A model generated the notes under the pieces. It was not told where the DNA came from. It did not search any database and saw only the letters and a program-made list of their open reading frames with translations. The translations under genes and the position numbers were made by a program. Positions 8,867 through 18,012 of a stretch of DNA of 64,000 bases are shown in pieces (positions within the stretch are counted from its first letter, which is position 1; every line of letters begins with the position of its first letter). Origin of the DNA: Lachnospiraceae bacterium (GTDB lineage Bacteria; Bacillota; Clostridia; Lachnospirales; Lachnospiraceae); the NCBI GenBank assembly GCA_910575035.1, contig CAJTDL010000002.1, forward strand, positions 240,362 to 304,361, written 5' to 3'.

Positions 8867-10432
8867 ATGAAGCGTATTATCTTTAAGCTTTTGCTTTTTA
8901 TAAATTCCACCCTGCTTGTAATATATATGGGGCTGGAAATAAATATTCAGATGCCTTGCAGCATCAGCAAAATCGTTTCATTATTCCTGTCATCGCTGAT
9001 GCTGATAGACGCTACTTATATAAGTTCCTGCAACATCAAGGATAATAAAGCTATCTCTTTGTTTTGCGGTCTGCTGGCATTAGACAGTTGGTATATACTC
9101 CTTTCCGTTTCGGACAATGCTATAACAAATATTGCTTTTTATGCCTTAAGTCCAGTTATATGGTACATTTTTATCAATTTCATACTCATGTTTTTATTTC
9201 AGGGAAGCGATTATAAATTCAAAAAAATAACAAACTTCTGCCTGACTGTAACTTGTATCTGCTCACTTATCGGCATTTTTATATCAGACAATGTGTTTGC
9301 ATTGTTATATGGCATCCAGTTTTTGGTAAGCTGGGCTTGTTTCATTTTTGTTATTGCTTACCATAGAAAAAGAGCTGCTTTTGTTCTTAAGGCAGAATGG
9401 AAATGCATCCTGCTCTCTCTCGTGGCAGTAATCATCATATTCATTGCATACTGTCTTATCACAAGAGGAATAAAAGGAAATCTTTCAAACTTTGGCGTGT
9501 ATATCCCTGTCCTGCTTTTCTCCATAAGCATTCATGGTATTATACTGAAAGAGCATCGCAGCTTTCCATTATCAGCCATATTTAGCAGTTTTCAGTTAAT
9601 GTTGATCCTGCTTTTCGGTATTATCATTTGTGGACTGATTACAATGACTCTAGGTATCGGCTGGTTATCTTTCCTTCTTATGTTGGACGCTATGTTTGTG
9701 TTAATCTATGTCTGCAATATCATACTGGATTTTAATTTAAGGCAGGGAGGAGGCAATATGGTTATGGAAAGCAAATACAATGCCGCATTGGCACAGTTAC
9801 AGCAGGAAGAGCAGATAAATCTTGAATTTTCAAACTTTCTTCATGACAATATACTTCAAGACCTGCTTTCCATAAAAAATTTGATGTATAAATCAACAAA
9901 ACCTGATATACAGAAAATAATCACAGAAACTCTTGATAGTATGAATATCTATATTCGTGAGCAGATGCAAAATTGCCATCCTGTATTACTGTCAAAACTT
10001 ACTATAAAAGAGAATTACCAGAACTTGCTTGCCTATATTGCGCAATCATTTCCTGAGCGCCACATCAGCATTGTTTTTGACTGTCCGGCCTCTTTATTTT
10101 TAGTTCCGCCATATGATATTTTCATATACCGGCTTTTAAAAGAACTCGTCACGAATGTTTATAAACACTCTACGGGAGAAAAAGCATGGATAACACTTAC
10201 ACAAGATAATGGAATGATAGTATTATGCGTAAAGGATAATGGGAGTGCTGATGCCGACAGCCTTACCTATGCAGACTCATCAAAACACAGAGGTCTTGCA
10301 TTAAGTACTGACCGTGTGCATAGCATGGACGGCACTATAAGTATAACCCAAAATTTCCCACGTGGAATCTGCGTCTGTATCAACTTGCCAATGAAAGGAG
10401 ATGCTTCTTATCAATATTTTATTAGTCGATGA
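8867..10432 (+). CDS. NarL/LiaS-type sensor histidine kinase with polytopic N-terminus
   Basis: 521 residues. The first 290 or so are hydrophobic with about eight membrane helices and almost no outside domain, so it likely senses within the membrane. The phospho-acceptor is H326 in the HDxxxQ motif (FLHDNILQDLL) of HisKA_3 kinases, followed by an ATPase domain with ELVTNVYKHS (N-box) and VKDNGSAD. Strong AAGGAGG ribosome-binding site. It overlaps its response regulator by 32 bp. Confidence 0.9.
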   Translation: MKRIIFKLLLFINSTLLVIYMGLEINIQMPCSISKIVSLFLSSLMLIDATYISSCNIKDNKAISLFCGLLALDSWYILLSVSDNAITNIAFYALSPVIWYIFINFILMFLFQGSDYKFKKITNFCLTVTCICSLIGIFISDNVFALLYGIQFLVSWACFIFVIAYHRKRAAFVLKAEWKCILLSLVAVIIIFIAYCLITRGIKGNLSNFGVYIPVLLFSISIHGIILKEHRSFPLSAIFSSFQLMLILLFGIIICGLITMTLGIGWLSFLLMLDAMFVLIYVCNIILDFNLRQGGGNMVMESKYNAALAQLQQEEQINLEFSNFLHDNILQDLLSIKNLMYKSTKPDIQKIITETLDSMNIYIREQMQNCHPVLLSKLTIKENYQNLLAYIAQSFPERHISIVFDCPASLFLVPPYDIFIYRLLKELVTNVYKHSTGEKAWITLTQDNGMIVLCVKDNGSADADSLTYADSSKHRGLALSTDRVHSMDGTISITQNFPRGICVCINLPMKGDASYQYFISR

Positions 10433-11015
10433 CCATGTTCTATTTTCCAAAAGCCTGGAAATTGCATTATCAGATTACCCGGAAATAAAAGCTTTTAAAA
10501 GTATCAATGATATTTCCCTATTGGATAAATTTATGGAAGAAGATGCCCCGGACATCCTGCTTATGGATATCAATTTAAAAAATATAACATCTGAAGATGG
10601 TCTGGAATTGGCAAAGCAGATATTACACTGTCATCCAGAGCAGAAAATTGTTATCCTGTCCGGATACGATCTTCCAGTATACCGCAACGAAGCCAAAAAA
10701 ATCGGGGCAAAAGGATTTATCAACAAAAATACTGAACCGGAAATGCTGATCGCTTTTCTTTCACAAATCATGCAGGGAAAATTTATCTTCAACGGTTCAG
10801 TTCCGTTTTTAGAGGAATTAACTGACTGTGAAAAACAGATTTTGCAGCTTATAGCTAATGGAAGAAAGAGGAAAGAGATTGCAGCCACACTTTATATCAG
10901 CGAGCGTACCCTCTCCAATCATTTACAGCATATATTTGAAAAACTTGATGTTTCCTCCTCTGTCGAAGCTGTAACAAAGGCGATTCAATTAGGATACCTC
11001 CCGCCTATTTGTTAA
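10401..11015 (+). CDS. NarL/LuxR-family response regulator
   Basis: 204 residues. Receiver domain with D10/D11 and phospho-acceptor D56 (ILLMDINLK), then a LuxR-type helix-turn-helix at about 138-198 (RKEIAATLYISERTLSNHL). The ATG at 10401 lies directly after AAAGGAG inside the kinase gene, unusually close spacing; no better start is visible, so initiation may rely on coupling to the kinase. Likely controls the adjacent ABC genes; no binding site was identified. Confidence 0.9.
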   Translation: MLLINILLVDDHVLFSKSLEIALSDYPEIKAFKSINDISLLDKFMEEDAPDILLMDINLKNITSEDGLELAKQILHCHPEQKIVILSGYDLPVYRNEAKKIGAKGFINKNTEPEMLIAFLSQIMQGKFIFNGSVPFLEELTDCEKQILQLIANGRKRKEIAATLYISERTLSNHLQHIFEKLDVSSSVEAVTKAIQLGYLPPIC

Positions 11016-11248
11016 TTTCTCATCAAATATGCAAATCATCAAAAGCTGCATCATGGAAATGTGTATAACTGGCTATGGAGCTATGGCCCCCCATTCACAG
11101 CCAGCTTTTCGTCCGATAAGTATCGGCTGTTTTTCTTCCGGCAGGCTTTCAAATGTACCCTTGTACCCCTTTTCCAATAAAGGAGTGCCTTTCGCTATAC
11201 GATACAGCTTCATACCAAGCCATTCCTGCCATAATCCCTCAAACAATG

Positions 11249-11720
11249 CTGTACCGTTTCCCCTGATGCCGGATGACGCATGAACCAGAGCATATCTTCC
11301 ACATGCAGTTTCAGATTGCTGTAGATTTCCATTCTCCCTTCTGGGGCGTATGGGTTGATTTTCCTGCTCTTGCGCATTGGTATTCTAAACTGTACATATG
11401 CTAGCGGAACTACCGCTATATCCCCAATCCAGCGCATTTACTTCGGCTTTCCATACCGTTCCTTTAAATATTTGTTGTTTAGTTCGCCCTGTATTTTATA
11501 TCCATCCCTTTACATCCCCAGCGGTATGGCTCCCATCATTGCTTTTAATATTTCTGAAAGCAAGCATGATGTTATTTGGTGCCACAATGATTTCTACGAG
11601 ATTATTAAATATTTCTCCATCTCTGCTTTTTGCACACAGTTCATCAAAGATGCTTTGCATGTCATCGTATTCCGCATGGCGCAATTTACTTCTTTTTTTA
11701 GCTTTTTGCATCATGTACAT
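11249..11720 (-). pseudogene. Group II intron reverse transcriptase/maturase, decayed remnant
   Basis: Two non-contiguous pieces of an LtrA-like protein. The start (11720 down to about 11500) reads like the N-terminal thumb/finger lead-in (AFRNIKSNDGSHTAG). The later piece (about 11498-11249) resembles the HNH-proximal maturase region: LNNKYLKERYGKPK, a stop, then PLAYVQFRIPMRKSRK and PYAPEGRMEI. Everything between (the reverse transcriptase core) is gone, and the match ends abruptly at ETVQ near 11249. The 11016-11248 stretch beyond has only an unrecognised minus-strand segment. Family assignment is from recalled sequence pattern. Confidence 0.6.
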
Positions 11721-11949
11721 CCCCCCATTTCATTGATTCAAATGGCAGTTTCTTATTCTTACTGGCTTTCCTTTTCGGCTGGTCGCTTTTCTTTCCCTCC
11801 CGCCTTGCTCTCTGCTGGTCGGCTTTCTTACAGCGGTATACCACAAGCCGTCCGTTTCCTCCGGCGTGAGGTCTGCCCCAGTCTTTTCAATCGCCATAAG
11901 CTCCTTTATGGATTTCTGCTTGGGCGCCTTCTCCGGCTCGCCTATTGTC

Positions 11950-12366
11950 AAAGATTATCCAAAGAAAAACCTTATTGACACCACCGAGGACAAGTTTGCT
12001 AATAACCCTGGCCTGAAACATTGGGCTGACATCCAAAACCTCAAGATTACCGCCAAGTCCGCACTTTCGGAAACCGCACGGACAAGCCTTGTAGAAACCG
12101 AGCATCAGCTAAAGAATTTAGGGCAGATTCTAAAGTATGCCGAGCAGTATAAAGCCAACCGTGTCTACCATATCCGCTACCATAAATCAAAGGATAAGGA
12201 CAGATACCTGCGCCAACACGAAACGGAGCTGCTGCTCCATGACGGCGCTGAAAATATGCTGAAACGCTTCGGCATTGACACCAGAAACCTTGATGTTGAA
12301 AGACTCCGCAACGAAGTTTTTTACTCCACTACGGCACACCCTCTTTTGTATGGCTCTCCCTGCTAA
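11950..12366 (+). pseudogene. Relaxase C-terminal fragment of a Tn916/CTn-like element
   Basis: Reads as part of a conjugative-transposon relaxase after its catalytic domain: KHWADIQNLK, KYAEQYKANRVYH and HETELLLHDGAENMLKRFGI are characteristic. There is no catalytic N-terminus, and the last dozen residues look foreign. It abuts the end of the unknown membrane gene at 12363. A minus-strand stretch at 11730-11951 may be a further element scrap but was not identified. Confidence 0.6.
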
Positions 12367-13073
12367 TTGAGCGCTTGGTAGTTGCTGTCCATATAATTCT
12401 TTTTTCCGAAAGGAACATAATTTTCATCCAGCAGAATCATATTCCCGTTTCCGAGATCCGGGAATTTCTGTGCGATTTCTTTCAGAACCTCCCACTCGTC
12501 TTTGGAGTTTTCCCGGTTATCTTCCTCCACCTGTCTTAATGCCTCTCTAATCGCCTTCTGATCCATCGTACCCCAGTAAAGAGGGTGGGGTTGAAAGGAC
12601 GAATGGTACTTGCCCCCTTCGTAGCAGAAAAAGCAGGAACAGGGGATTTTTTCAAACAATTCTTTCCTTGCCCCGTCAAGCTCCTTGACTTCCAGACAAT
12701 AACAACCGTTTACGGCTGCCGCCCCTTCCTGCGCAACCATATTTGCAATAGCCATGATTGTCAGCGGCTCTGTTTTCACGATCATTCCGGGAACCAAAAG
12801 CCCCTCTTCGTACAGTTCCCTTAAATATTCGTCAGAAAATTTTCCCACCGCTCGCCATAGGAAAAACAACGCAATAAGAATGCATATGAGGGCAAAAATC
12901 CAGCCTTTTAACAGTGAAATCCCCGCCATACATACAAAACATACGCAGGTTATGGCAGACTTTCTTCTCTTTTTAACCACAGCCCTTATGATTTCATCAT
13001 TCTTCCGTATTCGGTTTATATCTGCATGAATACCCGATTTTGTACTTGCTTCAAATTGTGAATAATCTACCAC
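12363..13073 (-). CDS. Unknown two-helix membrane protein (copy A of a duplicated family)
   Basis: 236 residues from a GTG at 13073. This start is chosen because copy B (53794) starts at the same residue (MVDYSQFEAS) and because GAGG lies eight bases upstream. A hydrophilic N-terminus is followed by two close membrane helices (about 38-75), then a soluble domain with FSDEYLRE(L/M)YEEG, PGMIVKTEPLTIMA and a Cys-rich patch IPCSCFFCYEGG. The two copies are about 80% identical. Function not recognised. It is the last gene of the lipoprotein/ABC operon. The operon position and the patch CSCFFC are suggestive but not diagnostic. Confidence 0.75.
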   Translation of the reverse strand: MVDYSQFEASTKSGIHADINRIRKNDEIIRAVVKKRRKSAITCVCFVCMAGISLLKGWIFALICILIALFFLWRAVGKFSDEYLRELYEEGLLVPGMIVKTEPLTIMAIANMVAQEGAAAVNGCYCLEVKELDGARKELFEKIPCSCFFCYEGGKYHSSFQPHPLYWGTMDQKAIREALRQVEEDNRENSKDEWEVLKEIAQKFPDLGNGNMILLDENYVPFGKKNYMDSNYQALN

Positions 13074-13158
13074 TTTTATTTCCTCGTCCTTCTTTTGATT
13101 CTGACAGTTTTCTATTTCTTTATGATTATCTCTTTCAATTCTTATGACAATCCTTCCG

Positions 13159-13320
13159 TCACCCAGAATCTGATCCGCTCCCCTGTTCAATTCTTTTTTC
13201 GCATTGACGGATAATCGAATCATTTAATTGCTGACTGGGTTCCTGTTGTACTCTAAGTGCTTTATGGAGCAACAGCTCTATCTCAATTTTGGCTCTATCG
13301 CCTTTTTTATTGTTCTTCAC
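13159..13320 (-). CDS. Small unknown protein, translationally coupled
   Basis: 53 residues starting at a GTG (13320) that overlaps the stop of the amidase-like gene as ATGTGA, with GAGAGGAG upstream. The sequence (KIEIELLLHKAL, then an amphipathic Gln/Arg/Glu-rich tail) resembles short acidic helical proteins. It has no recognised domain. The overlap and ribosome-binding site argue that it is translated. Confidence 0.5.
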   Translation of the reverse strand: MKNNKKGDRAKIEIELLLHKALRVQQEPSQQLNDSIIRQCEKRIEQGSGSDSG

Positions 13321-13850
13321 ATATTCTCTCCTCTCTTTATTTCATTGGAAATCCCTTCTGCAATTCTCTGTGCCAAACTTTCCTGATAATCGTCATCCAA
13401 CAGCTTTTGACTCTCAAAATAATTTGAGAGAAATCCCATTTCTACCAAAACAGCGGGCATTTGCATGTTTCGCAAAACATAATAGCCCTCTGTTTTTGCG
13501 TACCTCGTTTCAATATCCTCTTCTACTGCCTTGCCGCTGAGAGTACCCCCGTCACTTCCTCCATGCCCTGCATCCACGACAACACAAAACCCTGGGGCAT
13601 TATTCTCTGTTGAAGCCACAGGAGCAACATCGTTGCATGCGTTTCTATCTGTGTATATATCCGTGTATTTATTTACCTTTTCATCTTCCTTTGTAAATCT
13701 CTCGTATATGTAAAGACATCCGCAAACCATAAGTATCATCACTATAATCGGTATCAGTATGACGATCGTCCTCAGCAGATACGCAATCATAAGCCGCTTC
13801 ATCTTTCTCTTCCTGAGTTTTTTCCTCTTTCCATATTGTTTCCTGTTCAT
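13317..13850 (-). CDS. N-acetylmuramoyl-L-alanine amidase-like protein with internal deletion
   Basis: 177 residues. Lys/Arg-rich N-terminus, one membrane helix (about 25-50), then Amidase_3 landmarks: VVDAGHGGSDGGT with the first zinc histidine and, only about 30 residues later, YVLRNMQMPAVLVEMGFLSN with the catalytic glutamate. A complete Amidase_3 domain has over 100 residues between these, including a second zinc histidine (SIHxN) that is absent. The reading frame is intact, so this is a clean in-frame deletion. Likely inactive as an amidase, though it could still bind peptidoglycan. Confidence 0.8.
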   Translation of the reverse strand: MNRKQYGKRKKLRKRKMKRLMIAYLLRTIVILIPIIVMILMVCGCLYIYERFTKEDEKVNKYTDIYTDRNACNDVAPVASTENNAPGFCVVVDAGHGGSDGGTLSGKAVEEDIETRYAKTEGYYVLRNMQMPAVLVEMGFLSNYFESQKLLDDDYQESLAQRIAEGISNEIKRGENM

Positions 13851-13880
13851 TGCCGCATTTGTTCCTCAATCTGGAATAAA

Positions 13881-15908
13881 TCAATGGCTTTTTGGCAAAA
13901 CGATTTCCTCACCACTTTCTTTTGATAACACATAAATATTGCCTGTATCACAGGTAACAGACATTGCAGGTATATGACTGATCAATTCCTTGTTATTCCC
14001 GTCCTTACCGCAGGAATATAAGCCTCCGCCGTCAGTCCTGGAAACATAATAGATTAACTGTTCATCCATGCAGAAATCATATGCAACTATATTTTCATAA
14101 GTGTAAGTTTCATTACTGGAAACGTCATATCTTGTTAAAACCCCCTGTTCATTTTTGTAAAAAATGCTTTCCCCATCGAATGAAATATTTCCGTTTGTAG
14201 GAATCTCGAGTTTTACAGTTTTTCTTGTGTACCGGTTTACTTTTGTTATGCCATCATCGCCAATGAAAAACAGGTTGTCGTCATTCAGGAAAAAAGCGTG
14301 GTGAAAATCCAGGAACTTCCATTTATCCCCCGTTTCATAGTCAATGCCCAAAAGAGAACGCCCGGAATTTGTAATCTGCTCAAAGATTGTTTTTTCCTCA
14401 AAGGTATTCAGATTCAACTCGACCACTGATACTTTCGTTATATTGCTGTTATAGTTTCCTACACGGTTGACATAGCTTTCCATAACCGATGTGGTGTAAT
14501 ACAGATATGGCGGACACACATAAAACGCACGTATTTCTTCTTCATCAGAAAATACCCCAAACATAGGGGAACGTGCTAAAGGATATGTTTCCCCCGTGGA
14601 AGTATTTTTGAGAGAATAATCAAAATTCCCTACATCTTGTATGATTTCATAACCCATACAGTCATACCCAAAGGGCACGCTGTAGCCTGCCGATGAATTA
14701 TAGACAACGCTTCCCGTTTTTCCACGGCCTGCACATCCCGTCACTGCCAATGCCAGGCCAAACATGACAGCGAAAGCCGCCCCACGCTTCTTTTGCCCTG
14801 ATTTCATCAGCCACCTGTTAGAATTGCGCCGTAAAATCCAGACAACGGCCAAAGTACACAAAAGCACGGATACAAAGAGCAGGGTCAACAGCGTAACCGT
14901 GCCAACCTCTGCAAAAATAATTTTCTCATCGCCCGTCAGGGCATCGCTCATAACAATATCCCCTGCAAAAAAGTCTGTTCCAAGCAGAAACGGCAGCGGC
15001 AGAGGCAGACGGTAAATGCTGGTTTTCGATAAGCCTATATAGGGAATGATCACGGACACCGCACCTGTAAGCAGGGTGACCGCATACTTTTTTGCCAAAA
15101 CGGAAATGAACATCAGTAGTATCGTAAGAAACACACCGCCAAACATCCGGAGCAGCCCTATCAATACATATCCCTCCAACAGCGACATACTCTTGCTGCT
15201 GTCCGCAAAGTAACGGATACTCTGAATCGGATAATCCCCATCCGGCAGTCCGTATTTGAACCTGTAAAACCCGTATTCAATAAGCGAGATACACAACGAT
15301 AAGAAAAGGACAGCCGCAATCATAATGAGCAGCTTATACAGAGCGCTTTTTCGCCCCTCCCTTGCAGTCAGGATCAGGGTGTCCATCTGGCAGCTGTACT
15401 CAGAACAGAAAACAGGCGTAACAATCAGCAAAATGCCAAGGAAGAGAATGAAATTAAGCGTACCTTTGCCAAGAAGCCCCATCCATCCGTTTGTCTGAAG
15501 AAAACAGCGGTTCCCCGCATTTTCGCAGATATAGAGATACTGCTGATAGATGACCTCAAATCCATTTTGACGCTCCAGAACCTTCTCTATTTCCCGGCTC
15601 TCTTTTTTGTATTCACTTTCACTAATCTTCCCGTCATAGTAATTCTCCAAAAGGCTGTTCTGCCTCTCCTTCGCTTTTGCAATCCTCTCCGCCTCCTGCT
15701 CCAAATAAAGGGAAGATTCCTCGGTGCAGTATCCGTTTACCTTTTCCAGATACCATTCATATTCACTTTTATACTGCTCCATTGCTATGTCTACAGGGTT
15801 GTCGGACAAGGCAAGCCAGACCGTGCCAAAGAGCAGGACAAGGGCAATATAGAACAGCCCCCTTTGACAGAGCATAATCTTTTTTACTTCGTACATAAAT
15901 CCAGACAT
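13881..15908 (-). CDS. ABC-2-like permease fused to a lipoprotein/beta-propeller-like domain
   Basis: 675 residues from the ATG at 15908 (AAAGGAGG five bases upstream). Residues 1-365 are a permease: helix near the N-terminus, a coiled extracellular loop (about 40-130), then about five helices. Residues about 368-390 are MKSGQKKR followed by a hydrophobic run and VTGC, a textbook lipoprotein signal and lipobox. The rest (about 395-675) has repeated Tyr/Asp/Gly-rich strands like a propeller. An internal ATG at 14807 has AGGTGG just upstream and would start a 308-residue stand-alone lipoprotein. It may therefore be a true fusion or two overlapping products. Overlaps the preceding permease by 25 bp. 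Confidence 0.82.
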   Translation of the reverse strand: MSGFMYEVKKIMLCQRGLFYIALVLLFGTVWLALSDNPVDIAMEQYKSEYEWYLEKVNGYCTEESSLYLEQEAERIAKAKERQNSLLENYYDGKISESEYKKESREIEKVLERQNGFEVIYQQYLYICENAGNRCFLQTNGWMGLLGKGTLNFILFLGILLIVTPVFCSEYSCQMDTLILTAREGRKSALYKLLIMIAAVLFLSLCISLIEYGFYRFKYGLPDGDYPIQSIRYFADSSKSMSLLEGYVLIGLLRMFGGVFLTILLMFISVLAKKYAVTLLTGAVSVIIPYIGLSKTSIYRLPLPLPFLLGTDFFAGDIVMSDALTGDEKIIFAEVGTVTLLTLLFVSVLLCTLAVVWILRRNSNRWLMKSGQKKRGAAFAVMFGLALAVTGCAGRGKTGSVVYNSSAGYSVPFGYDCMGYEIIQDVGNFDYSLKNTSTGETYPLARSPMFGVFSDEEEIRAFYVCPPYLYYTTSVMESYVNRVGNYNSNITKVSVVELNLNTFEEKTIFEQITNSGRSLLGIDYETGDKWKFLDFHHAFFLNDDNLFFIGDDGITKVNRYTRKTVKLEIPTNGNISFDGESIFYKNEQGVLTRYDVSSNETYTYENIVAYDFCMDEQLIYYVSRTDGGGLYSCGKDGNNKELISHIPAMSVTCDTGNIYVLSKESGEEIVLPKSH

Positions 15909-17125
15909 TTTATCCTCCTTTCCCGGCAATAAGAGTTCCTTTTAGAAAGCATCATCATTGCCGTTATGGAAATCACCCCTACGATTATGGCAAAAATAAT
16001 TGCTGCCTGGAAACTTTGTACCGGATATCCTGCAAAACCAATAAACTCGGTCTTTCCAAATAGTATGCGGTTAGCAAGCAGCGAATATGGGTTTATAATC
16101 TTGAGCCAGGCATTGCTGAAACAGCTCTGCGACGCACCTGTAATAATGAAACACAGGGCTGCTCCAAAATCAGCGACAAACGGAACAAGAGCATTACGCC
16201 CAAACAAGGAAATCAATAGAAACACCATGCTCATCGTCCATACGCCGACTGCCTTTATCACTGCGGACAGAATCGCATATTGCCACAAATTACAGTTTAC
16301 CGCAGCCATGCTGAAATTGCTGACAGCATACAGCGGAAGATTTCCTCCTTCCGCCGTTCCGAAGAAATACACAAAGCCAATATAATCCACAACAGAAAAC
16401 CATATGGCCACACTGATCACAAACAAAGAAGCCGCAGTAATTTTAGCAAATGTGGTCTTTTTACCGCCGCCCGGATTTGTCAGCAGCAGCATATCCATCT
16501 GTGTTTCCTTTTCGCAGACAAAGGTACTGACAACCCCGTACAGACAAAGAAACAAAACCAATATGCCCGAAAAATCATAGTTCAGATAATAGTTATACAT
16601 TTCCTCATAGGCAAAGGCTTTTATGCTCCGCCCGGAATAAAGGTGATAGATCACACTGTTTTTACGTGCTTCATAAGTCTGCCCCCGTTCTTTGTAAACA
16701 GCGGCATTTTCCTTTGCCCTCTCTGCCACTTGAAGCGCATAAGTCCGATAATGATAGAAATATTCCATAGGCTCCACATAGTATTTTTCCAGGATATTCC
16801 GGTCACTGTATATATTCCCCGTCATCATATCCGGATTGTCTTTGGCTGTGCTTGCTGTCATATCAGCCGTAGCGTCTGCCAACGGCTGATATATGGAAAG
16901 AAGATGATTGATTTTTTCAGCAGTGATCTCCCCTCTGTAATCCTCATAAAGCTGCCAATACACGCTGTTCCAACTACGGCTGTCATTTCCGTCCGCCAGG
17001 TAGGAATACGAGTGGAATTCGCTGTTTATTTTGAACAGGTTCATTACACTGAACAATATGAGTACAACAAGTATCGACCGCTTGCAGAATAATTTGTAAA
17101 ATTCATATTTGATTAAGCGTGTCAT
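15884..17125 (-). CDS. ABC-2-type permease
   Basis: 413 residues. Helix at about 18-33, a long outside loop (about 35-190) rich in Tyr and charged residues, then about six helices. ETQMDMLLLTNPGGGKKTTFAK matches the equivalent SCQMDTLILTAREGRKSALYK stretch of the next permease, showing that the two are paralogous partners. Typical of bacteriocin-immunity or Nat/GldF-type exporters. Encoded directly after the ATPase. Confidence 0.85.
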   Translation of the reverse strand: MTRLIKYEFYKLFCKRSILVVLILFSVMNLFKINSEFHSYSYLADGNDSRSWNSVYWQLYEDYRGEITAEKINHLLSIYQPLADATADMTASTAKDNPDMMTGNIYSDRNILEKYYVEPMEYFYHYRTYALQVAERAKENAAVYKERGQTYEARKNSVIYHLYSGRSIKAFAYEEMYNYYLNYDFSGILVLFLCLYGVVSTFVCEKETQMDMLLLTNPGGGKKTTFAKITAASLFVISVAIWFSVVDYIGFVYFFGTAEGGNLPLYAVSNFSMAAVNCNLWQYAILSAVIKAVGVWTMSMVFLLISLFGRNALVPFVADFGAALCFIITGASQSCFSNAWLKIINPYSLLANRILFGKTEFIGFAGYPVQSFQAAIIFAIIVGVISITAMMMLSKRNSYCRERRIKCLDLCTK

Positions 17126-17142
17126 ATTATCTCTCCCTTAAC

Positions 17143-18006
17143 TCATTGCCCACGGAAGTAATACAGAAATACATCTTCCAGGTTAGGGGAAACCTTTACT
17201 GCATCTGAAGCAGGCAGCATATCGCTTACGATTCTTACTAAAAAGCGTTCCCCCTGCTGTTTCATATTGCTGACATAATATTGGCTGCCAAGTCTGGCAG
17301 CGTCTTCCCCGTTTACTGTCACCTCCCACACTTTCCCATAGATATTCTGTTCTAATGTGTCGGTAGTTCCCTGGGTTATTAAGGAGCCTTCCTTTAAGAT
17401 CATAATCTCCTTTGCGATACACTCCACATCGGAAACGATATGAGTGGCCAGCAAAATTGTCCGCCCCTGTGCGAATTTTGAGATCAGGTTGCGAAAGCGG
17501 ATACGTTCACTGGGATCAAGCCCTGCTGTCGGCTCATCCAAAATAAGAATTTCAGGATCGCCCAGCATCGCCTGGACAATGCCGACCCTCTGCCGCATAC
17601 CACCGGAAAGAGCGCCAATCTTTTTATCTTTCGCATTTGAAAGATTGACAATGTCCAGAAGTTCCAAAGCCCGTTTTTTTCCCTGTTCGTCAGGGATTCC
17701 TTTCAGCGCACACATATACAGCAGAAAATCCATCACTGTAAAATCCCGGTAGAAGATAGGATATTGCGGCATATATCCGATTTTTGACAAGAAGTCCTTA
17801 CCCAAAGTTCCTGCATCCTGCCCGTCAATCAAAACCGTTCCGCCATCGCTTCCCAAAATACCCACAAATATATTGATCAGTGTCGTCTTTCCCGCACCGT
17901 TAGCGCCCAAAAGCCCATAGACGCCCTCCGTAAGTTCCGTGGTAAAATCCTTCAGGGCATACTTGCCCTTATACTGCTTTGAAACATTTCGTAATGATAT
18001 TTTCAT
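17143..18006 (-). CDS. ABC transporter ATP-binding protein (CcmA/NatA-like)
   Basis: 287 residues from the ATG at 18006 (an adjacent TTG could also serve). Walker A GANGAGKT, Q-loop YMPQYP, signature LSGGMRQR, Walker B LILDEPTAGLD, switch LLATH. The C-terminal extension (about 210-287) is usual for exporters with ABC-2 permeases. Next genes are its two permeases; two lipoproteins precede it. Substrate unknown. Confidence 0.92.
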   Translation of the reverse strand: MKISLRNVSKQYKGKYALKDFTTELTEGVYGLLGANGAGKTTLINIFVGILGSDGGTVLIDGQDAGTLGKDFLSKIGYMPQYPIFYRDFTVMDFLLYMCALKGIPDEQGKKRALELLDIVNLSNAKDKKIGALSGGMRQRVGIVQAMLGDPEILILDEPTAGLDPSERIRFRNLISKFAQGRTILLATHIVSDVECIAKEIMILKEGSLITQGTTDTLEQNIYGKVWEVTVNGEDAARLGSQYYVSNMKQQGERFLVRIVSDMLPASDAVKVSPNLEDVFLYYFRGQ

Positions 18007-18012
18007 CAAGAA

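Noticed and set aside
11730..11951. Minus-strand reading frame as a gene
   Set aside because: No start context or recognised family; surrounded by element scraps, so not annotated as CDS.
13073..13223. A 50-residue N-terminal extension of the unknown membrane gene (copy A)
   Set aside because: Copy B starts at MVDYSQF, the region is already coded by the small ORF in another frame, and a GTG with a ribosome-binding site is at 13073.
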